5,021 nucleotides of DNA. Source: Lachnospiraceae bacterium UBA3814 (lineage in GTDB: Bacteria; Bacillota; Clostridia; Lachnospirales; Lachnospiraceae). Of this stretch, positions 1-5,021 are shown one piece after another. The notes under the pieces were generated by a model. It was given only the letters and a program-made list of their open reading frames with translations. It did not search any database and was not told the DNA's origin. The DNA is taken from contig DFEA01000077.1 of assembly GCA_002368575.1 (NCBI GenBank), positions 1-5,021 on the forward strand, given 5' to 3'. Both the position numbers and the translations under genes were made by a program. Numbering within the stretch: the first letter of the stretch is position 1; each line of letters starts with the position of its first letter.

Positions 1-851
1 ACCATCCCGGCTATGTATTTTTCCACATCTGATTCACCCTTCCACCAGTCAAAGCTGACGTCCAGGTTCTCATAATTCTTCTTAAGGTCCTCTACGGAAA
101 CCTTCATTATATGCTTCCAGAGGGCGGTATAGCCTCTTCTTCCGTTCTGAAGCTCAAAGGTGGCCCTTAAGGCCTCCTCCCTGTAGGTATCATCCTCCTT
201 TGAACGGGCCGAGGCGGCAGGGTAGATCTCTTCAAGCTCGGATATCGTAAAAGGCGGCTCCTCAGGATATTCCCCGTTAAAGCTCTCATCAAAATACACA
301 AGCTCCGGCTGTCTCCTGGAAAGCTCGGTAATGATGAGCCCCATCTGAAGCCCCCAGTCTCCCATGTGGATATCGCCGACGACCTCATTGCCCATGTACC
401 TGCATATCCTTTTTATGCTCTCGCCTATTATGGCAGACCTCAGATGCCCCACATGCAGCGGCTTTGCCACATTCGGCCCTCCGAAATCCACTATTATCCT
501 CCCGGGTCTTTTGACTTCCTCGAGACCGAATTTTATTTCCGTGGCCATCCTGTCCACATATTCACTCAGGAAGCATTCTCCCAGCTTAAAATTCAAAAAG
601 CCCGGGTTGACTACCGATGCTTCCCCGATCACGGGATTTTCGCCCTCCGCGGACAAGGCCTTTAATACCTCCCCCGCTATCAGCGCGGGCGCCTTTTTAT
701 ACTGCTTAGCCGCTGCCATTGCCCCGTTGCACTGGTATTCACAGAGATCCGGCCTGTCCGAGCGGGTCACTCTTCCGTATTTTCTGTCATAGCCCGCTTT
801 CTCAAAGGCCTTCTCCACCTCTTCTGAAATAAGCTCCGTTATCTTCTTCAT
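1..851 (-). CDS. argS: Arginyl-tRNA synthetase, N-terminal 283 residues; 3' end beyond window
   Basis: This class I aminoacyl-tRNA synthetase attaches arginine to tRNA-Arg in the cytosol. The frame opens with ATG at 851 and stays open to position 1, giving 283 codons plus two bases; the family is usually about 550 to 590 residues, so about half is visible. Residues 1 to about 105 fit the N-terminal additional domain that contacts the tRNA D-loop region, including NPGFLNFKL (82-90). The catalytic Rossmann fold follows with DFGGPNVAKPLHVGHLRSA (122-140), where HVGH (133-136) is the HIGH signature, then GDIHMGDWGLQMG (159-171) and the LDVSFDWWKGESD block (263-275). The region corresponding to KMSKS and the anticodon-binding domain lie outside the window. 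The ATG overlaps the queH TGA as ATGA, and an AGGAG lies 11 bases upstream, so the start is well supported. No frameshift is seen in the visible part. Confidence 0.97.
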   Translation of the reverse strand, partial: MKKITELISEEVEKAFEKAGYDRKYGRVTRSDRPDLCEYQCNGAMAAAKQYKKAPALIAGEVLKALSAEGENPVIGEASVVNPGFLNFKLGECFLSEYVDRMATEIKFGLEEVKRPGRIIVDFGGPNVAKPLHVGHLRSAIIGESIKRICRYMGNEVVGDIHMGDWGLQMGLIITELSRRQPELVYFDESFNGEYPEEPPFTISELEEIYPAASARSKEDDTYREEALRATFELQNGRRGYTALWKHIMKVSVEDLKKNYENLDVSFDWWKGESDVEKYIAGM

Positions 852-1507
852 TTAAGTTGATTCTCCTGTCTTCTGGAAAAAACACAGCCGCAATAATCCT
901 GCCTGTAAAGACCGTACCTTGCGGACAGCTCTGTCGATATCTTAAACCCGTCCCTTTTCTTAAAATCAGAGGGAAGGTGCTTCACCCCGATCTCCTCCGA
1001 AAGCCTTTCTCCAATCTCATTTATCCATACGGCATTTTTAAGCGGTGAGATCGAAAGCGTCGTCGTAAAATATTCAAGCCCCTTCTCCCTTGCAGTAAGA
1101 GCCGCCTTCCTTAACCTCAGCTCATAGCAGATATAACACCGCTTCCCGCCCTCCGGGACATCCTCAAGCCCCTTTACAAGACTGAAAAAAAGCCCGGGCT
1201 CATATTCTCCTTCAATATATTTAATGGAAAGCTCCTCCGGAAGGGATGCCCCGCCGTATTCCCGCGCTCTCTCCGAATTGTATATCCCGATAAGCCTTTG
1301 AAGCTCCAGGCTCCTTTTATCATATTCCTCCCTGTCCGTAATGTTCGGATTATAGTACATATCGGTTATGTCAAAATATCCGGAAAGGTATCTGAGACAA
1401 TAGCTGCTGCAGGGTGCGCAGCAGCTGTGAAGCAGAAGCGTCGGTCTCCTTCCGTTTAAGCCGTTTATTAAAGCCTCAAGCTCCTTCTGATAATTTCTGC
1501 GGATCAC
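848..1507 (-). CDS. queH: Epoxyqueuosine reductase QueH
   Basis: QueH reduces epoxyqueuosine to queuosine at the wobble position (34) of tRNAs with GUN anticodons (Tyr, His, Asn, Asp). It is the last step of queuosine synthesis and the non-homologous alternative to cobalamin-dependent QueG. The family was formerly DUF208. The 219-residue length is typical. Visible family signatures are HSCCAPC (27-33), YNPNI (52-56), CYICYELRL (124-132), FTTTLSISPLKN (147-158) and YRQDYCGC (201-208). Cys29, Cys30, Cys124, Cys127, Cys206 and Cys208 are candidate metal ligands; the family binds an Fe-S cluster and a further iron, but exact roles are not readable here. No signal peptide or membrane segment is seen, so it is cytosolic. 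The start is GTG at 1507, overlapping the purL TGA as GTGA; no other start codon occurs in frame before the CCAPC motif. The stop overlaps the argS ATG. Other queuosine genes are not in the window. Confidence 0.95.
   Translation of the reverse strand: MIRRNYQKELEALINGLNGRRPTLLLHSCCAPCSSYCLRYLSGYFDITDMYYNPNITDREEYDKRSLELQRLIGIYNSERAREYGGASLPEELSIKYIEGEYEPGLFFSLVKGLEDVPEGGKRCYICYELRLRKAALTAREKGLEYFTTTLSISPLKNAVWINEIGERLSEEIGVKHLPSDFKKRDGFKISTELSARYGLYRQDYCGCVFSRRQENQLK
863..867 (-). promoter_or_regulatory. Ribosome binding site for argS
   Basis: AGGAG on the minus strand, inside the last codons of queH, ends 11 bases before the argS ATG at 851. The spacing is slightly long but usable. It supports this start and suggests argS can recruit ribosomes itself as well as by coupling from queH. 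Confidence 0.5.
1402..1426. repeat. Perfect 9-bp inverted repeat with 7-base loop inside queH
   Basis: Arms AGCTGCTGC (1402-1410) and GCAGCAGCT (1418-1426) are exact reverse complements around a 7-base loop. The repeat sits about 80 bases into queH, over the codons of the CCAPCSS segment. Clustered TGC (Cys), GCA (Ala) and AGC (Ser) codons explain it without any regulatory role. No T-run follows, so it is not an intrinsic terminator. Confidence 0.5.
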
Positions 1508-4500
1508 CTGAAATATTCCACTCCCGATTCAAAGATCTTCATATCCTGTTCACCGTAAATATTAACGGCCACCGACTCACCGACCCTCTCGGGATGTCCC
1601 ATCCTTCCGAATACCCTTCCGTCCGGGCTTGTGATCCCCTCTATTGCCTCAAAGGAACCGTTGACGTTCCATTCACTGTCCATGGTTATCCTTCCCCGGT
1701 TATCCGCATATCTTGTGGCGACCTGCCCGTTCTCAAAGAGCCTCCTTATCCATTCCTCACCGGCAACGAACCTTCCCTCTCCATGGGAGGCGGGGATAAC
1801 ATAGGTCTCTCCGGGCCTTGTATTCATAAGCCATGGGGATTTATCCGAAACCACCTTCGTATAGATCATCTTCGAAACATGCCTGTTTATCGTATTAAAG
1901 GTGAGTGTGGGGGAATCCTCCTCCTGTCCTCTTATCTCACCGTAGGGAACAAGCCCAAGCTTTATGAGCGCCTGAAAGCCGTTGCAGACCCCGAGTACGA
2001 GCCCGTCCCTTTCATTGAGAAGCTTCATCACGGCATCCTTAAGTATCTCGTTTCTGAAGGCTGTTGCAAAAAACTTTGCAGAACCGTCAGGCTCGTCTCC
2101 CGCGGAGAACCCTCCGGGGAACATGATGATCTGTGCCTTCTCAATAGCGTTTTTATAACGGACTACAGACTCTCTTATATCCTCTGCCGACTGATTCCGA
2201 AATACGCTCGTCACCACCTCTGCCCCGGCTTTTTCGAAGGCCCGCGCCGAATCGTATTCGCAGTTGGTACCGGGAAATACCGGAATGAATACCGTCGGCC
2301 TTGCAATTTTGTTTCTGCAGAAATATACCCTGCCCTTTTCATATGACCTGTCCGGAAGGCTTTCGTCTGAGGAGACCTGTCCGGCCGGTTCCGTCCTTGA
2401 GGGGAATATCCCTTCAAGAGGCTTTTTCCACTCATTGATCGCTTCGGTAACGGGAATACTCATATCCCTGTATTCAATGACCGGATCGGTCAATACCACA
2501 CCTATGACCGTATAGGTTATCGAAAGCTTTGAAACGTCCTCAGGCCTTACCTCGGCTATTATTGACCCAAAGGACGGTGCAAACAGGTCGTTCACATCAA
2601 CGTTATGCTCTATCCTTACACCAAGTCCGTTACCGAAGGCCATTTTACTTACGGCCGCGGCGATCCCGCCCGCATCGGGAACATAGGACGAAGCTATCAG
2701 ACCGCGCTTTGCGTCATTATGGAATTTACCATACTGTGCTGCCAGCTCTTCATAATAAGGAAGCTCCTCCTCATCCCTCAGACACTTAAGGATCACAAGC
2801 TTATTTCCGGCCTCCTTAAGCTCGGGAGTGATAATGCTCTTCTCACTTTCAACGCCTACCGCAAAGGACACGAGCGTAGGCGGTACGCTTATATCATTAA
2901 AGGTCCCGGACATGGAGTCCTTTCCTCCGATCGAAGCGATCCCGAAGCGAAGCTGTGCCTCAAAGGCTCCCGAAAGAGCCAGGAAGGGCTCGCTCCAGCC
3001 TGAGGGGTCGGACGTCATCCTCTTAAAATATTCCTGGAAGGTAAGATGCATCCTTTCCATACTGCCGCCTGCCGCCACGAGCTTCGCTATTGACTGTATC
3101 ACCGCGTACACGGCCCCGTGGTAGGGGCTCCACTGTGAAAGGTAAGGATCAAAGCCATAGCTCATTATGGTCATCGCATCATTACTGCTTCCGTAATCAG
3201 GGAGCTTTGCGGCCATTATCTGAGTCTCCGTAAGCTGGCTTTTCCCGCCGTAAGGCATAAGAACACTGGCTGCCCCTATGGATGAGTCAAACATCTCCAC
3301 CAGTCCCTTCTGTGAGCACTGGTTCAGGTCGCCTAAAACAGAAAGCCATGCCTCCTTAACATCCCCTCTTTCGAGGCAGTCCTTCACTCCCGGTGTTCTG
3401 AATTGACCGAAGTAGTCATTTGCCCTGTCGGGAAGCTCTACTCTTACGTCAGCCTCCTGATGCGCCCCGTTTGTATCCAGGAACTCACGTTTGAGGCTGA
3501 CTATGGTCCTGCCTCTCCATGAAAGCACCAGTCTCGGCTCCTCTGTCACCACCGCCACCTTCGTTGCCTCAAGGTTCTCAAGCGCGGCATAGCTCATAAA
3601 CTCCTCTTCGTTTTCAGGAGCGATCACTACCGCCATTCTCTCCTGTGATTCCGAGATCGCAAGCTCGGTGCCGTCAAGGCCCGCATACTTTTTGGGGACC
3701 TTATCAAGCTCCACCCTAAGTCCGTCGGAAAGCTCTCCTATGGCAACGCTGACGCCGCCGGCTCCGAAGTCGTTGCATTTTTTTATGAGCCTTGAAACCT
3801 CGGGCCGCCTGAACAGCCTTTGAAGCTTTCTTTCCGTAGGCGCGTTTCCCTTCTGGACCTCAGCGCCGCAGGTCTCAAGCGAGGTTTCGGTATGTATCTT
3901 TGAAGAGCCTGTGGCTCCCCCAAGACCGTCTCTTCCGGTGCGCCCTCCAAGCAGTATTATGATATCTCCCGGCACCGGAGTCAGTCTCATCACATTCTTT
4001 CTGGGTACGGCACCTATGACGGCGCCTATCTCCATTCTTTTTGCCACATAGCCCGGATGATATATCTCCTTCACATATCCGGTGGCCAGTCCTATCTGGT
4101 TCCCGTAGGAGGAATAGCCCCTCGCCGCTCCTCTTACAAGCTTCTTCTGGGGAAGCTTTCCCTCAAGAGTCTCCGAAAGAGGCCTCGTAGGATCCCCGGC
4201 CCCGGTGATCCGCATCGCCTGATATACATAGGCTCTGCCGGAAAGAGGATCCCTTATGGCTCCTCCCAGACAGGTGGCCGCCCCTCCGAAGGGCTCTATC
4301 TCCGTAGGATGATTATGAGTCTCGTTCTTGAAGCTTATGAGCCACTCCTCGGTAAGCCCTTCCCCTGTCTTTACGGGTACGATGACGGAGCAGGCATTTA
4401 TCTCCTCCGATTCCTCCATATCAGTAAGCTTCCCGTCCGCCTTAAGCTTCTTCATGGCAATGAGGGCCAGGTCCATCAAACAGACAGGTCTTTTGCTCTT

Positions 4501-5021
4501 AAGCTCCTCCCTGGTCTGCAGATATTTTTCATAGGTCGAACGCAGGGTGCCGCTGTAATCCCCCTTTGGTATCTCAATGCTCTTAAGCTCCGTGGAAAAG
4601 GTAGTGTGCCTGCAGTGGTCCGACCAGTAGGTATCAAGGACCTTTATCTCAGTAACAGTAGGATCTCTTTTTTCATCCTCCTTAAAATAGGCCCGGATAT
4701 GCTTAAGGTCGTTAAAGGTCATGGCAAGGGAGAGTGAGTCGTACAGCTTAAAAAGCTCATCATCATCCATATCCTTAAAGCCCTCAAACACCGCGATATC
4801 AGAAGGCTCCTCATATTCCTCGATAAGGGTATCGGGCTTTTTAAGACCGGTCTCCCTGGAGTCCACCGGATTTATACAGTAGCTCTTTACCCTTGAAAGC
4901 TCCTCCTCAGACAGCCTTCCCGACAGACAGTAGGTGACAGCCGTTCTTATGACAGGCACCTCCTCTTCATTAAGGAAGCGTACACACTGTACCGCCGAAT
5001 CAGCTCTCTGATCAAACTGTC
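1504..5021 (-). CDS. purL: Phosphoribosylformylglycinamidine synthase (FGAM synthase), large single-chain form; N-terminus cut by window edge
   Basis: This cytosolic enzyme converts FGAR, glutamine and ATP to FGAM, the fourth step of de novo purine synthesis. The window shows 1171 residues, numbered here from the first whole codon at 5019; the family is usually about 1240 to 1300, so roughly 70 or more N-terminal residues lie outside. The frame is open to the edge and begins with the conserved FDQRADSA segment, so the GTG at 4959 is not the start. Synthetase-half motifs are YWSDHCRHTTF (131-141), the Gly-rich segment with KNETHNHPTEIEPFGG (231-246), GGRTGRDGLGGATGSS (358-373) and NDFGAGG (416-422). 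The second synthetase half carries GGKDSMSG (698-705). A class I glutaminase domain starts near 909 with PVFPGTNCEYD; its triad is Cys1012 in GVCNGFQ, His1142 and Glu1144 in GHPER. All key residues are present. This is the fused form, not the PurS/PurL/PurQ complex. The TGA stop overlaps the queH start. Confidence 0.98.
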   Translation of the reverse strand, partial: QFDQRADSAVQCVRFLNEEEVPVIRTAVTYCLSGRLSEEELSRVKSYCINPVDSRETGLKKPDTLIEEYEEPSDIAVFEGFKDMDDDELFKLYDSLSLAMTFNDLKHIRAYFKEDEKRDPTVTEIKVLDTYWSDHCRHTTFSTELKSIEIPKGDYSGTLRSTYEKYLQTREELKSKRPVCLMDLALIAMKKLKADGKLTDMEESEEINACSVIVPVKTGEGLTEEWLISFKNETHNHPTEIEPFGGAATCLGGAIRDPLSGRAYVYQAMRITGAGDPTRPLSETLEGKLPQKKLVRGAARGYSSYGNQIGLATGYVKEIYHPGYVAKRMEIGAVIGAVPRKNVMRLTPVPGDIIILLGGRTGRDGLGGATGSSKIHTETSLETCGAEVQKGNAPTERKLQRLFRRPEVSRLIKKCNDFGAGGVSVAIGELSDGLRVELDKVPKKYAGLDGTELAISESQERMAVVIAPENEEEFMSYAALENLEATKVAVVTEEPRLVLSWRGRTIVSLKREFLDTNGAHQEADVRVELPDRANDYFGQFRTPGVKDCLERGDVKEAWLSVLGDLNQCSQKGLVEMFDSSIGAASVLMPYGGKSQLTETQIMAAKLPDYGSSNDAMTIMSYGFDPYLSQWSPYHGAVYAVIQSIAKLVAAGGSMERMHLTFQEYFKRMTSDPSGWSEPFLALSGAFEAQLRFGIASIGGKDSMSGTFNDISVPPTLVSFAVGVESEKSIITPELKEAGNKLVILKCLRDEEELPYYEELAAQYGKFHNDAKRGLIASSYVPDAGGIAAAVSKMAFGNGLGVRIEHNVDVNDLFAPSFGSIIAEVRPEDVSKLSITYTVIGVVLTDPVIEYRDMSIPVTEAINEWKKPLEGIFPSRTEPAGQVSSDESLPDRSYEKGRVYFCRNKIARPTVFIPVFPGTNCEYDSARAFEKAGAEVVTSVFRNQSAEDIRESVVRYKNAIEKAQIIMFPGGFSAGDEPDGSAKFFATAFRNEILKDAVMKLLNERDGLVLGVCNGFQALIKLGLVPYGEIRGQEEDSPTLTFNTINRHVSKMIYTKVVSDKSPWLMNTRPGETYVIPASHGEGRFVAGEEWIRRLFENGQVATRYADNRGRITMDSEWNVNGSFEAIEGITSPDGRVFGRMGHPERVGESVAVNIYGEQDMKIFESGVEYFR
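1521..1525 (-). promoter_or_regulatory. Weak candidate ribosome binding site for queH
   Basis: GGGAG on the minus strand within the final codons of purL ends 13 bases before the queH GTG at 1507. The match and spacing are poor. With a GTG start overlapping the purL stop, queH translation probably relies mostly on ribosomes finishing purL. Confidence 0.3.

Noticed and set aside
364..792. Two overlapping plus-strand open frames opposite argS.
   Set aside because: The minus-strand frame here encodes ArgS including the HIGH motif, so these are shadows.
1414..2346. A 310-codon open frame on the plus strand, antisense to the start of queH and the end of purL.
   Set aside because: It lies wholly opposite two strongly supported genes, its translation shows no recognisable domain, and it is rich in Cys, Pro, Arg and Leu as expected of a shadow frame.
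81..4707. CTTAAG appears nine times (81, 166, 2038, 2785, 2815, 4441, 4498, 4581, 4702), more than about one expected by chance in 5 kb.
   Set aside because: Eight of the nine sites are CTT-AAG codon pairs for Leu-Lys in the genes, so codon preference explains the excess without a signal sequence or modification site.
4057..4737. A 226-codon open frame on the plus strand, antisense to the synthetase part of purL.
   Set aside because: The opposite strand carries conserved FGAM synthase motifs throughout; the plus-strand product resembles no family I know and has no good ribosome binding site that I can see.
4957..4959. GTG at 4959 as the start codon of purL.
   Set aside because: The frame stays open to 5021 and the upstream 20 codons encode the conserved FDQRADSA segment of PurL. 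The GAGGAG directly abutting the GTG leaves no spacing for a ribosome binding site.
1504..5021. Possible gene fusion, because one chain carries both synthetase and glutaminase domains.
   Set aside because: This is the normal single-chain PurL architecture, found in many Bacillota, Bifidobacteria and Proteobacteria.

Overview
The window is a fully coding stretch of a bacterial chromosome with three genes, all on the minus strand, in transcription order purL, queH, argS. Each gene overlaps the next by four bases and there is no gene-free interval. Both outer genes run off the window: purL loses its N-terminus at the right edge and argS loses its C-terminal half at the left edge.

The likely source is an anaerobic member of the Bacillota, probably Clostridia and perhaps Lachnospiraceae. 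This is inferred from the single-chain PurL, the use of QueH rather than QueG, the AGGAG-type ribosome binding sites and the protein wording. It cannot be fixed to a genus by reading alone. Base composition is near balanced by eye, and codon choice looks uniform across the three genes, with frequent CTT for Leu and AAG for Lys. Nothing suggests recent transfer.

Layout. Positions 5021 to 1504 hold purL, the large single-polypeptide FGAM synthase of purine synthesis, with its C-terminal glutaminase domain intact. Positions 1507 to 848 hold queH, the metal-dependent epoxyqueuosine reductase that completes queuosine in tRNA. Positions 851 to 1 hold the first 283 codons of argS, arginyl-tRNA synthetase, including its HIGH signature.

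The joins read GTGA (purL stop and queH start) and ATGA (queH stop and argS start), which suggests one polycistronic mRNA with coupled translation. The genes do not form one pathway. Purine supply, tRNA wobble modification and tRNA charging are linked only as growth-related housekeeping. No promoter, terminator, riboswitch, RNA gene, mobile element or CRISPR array was seen; any purine-responsive control of purL would lie beyond position 5021. I found no sign of a new biological system here.
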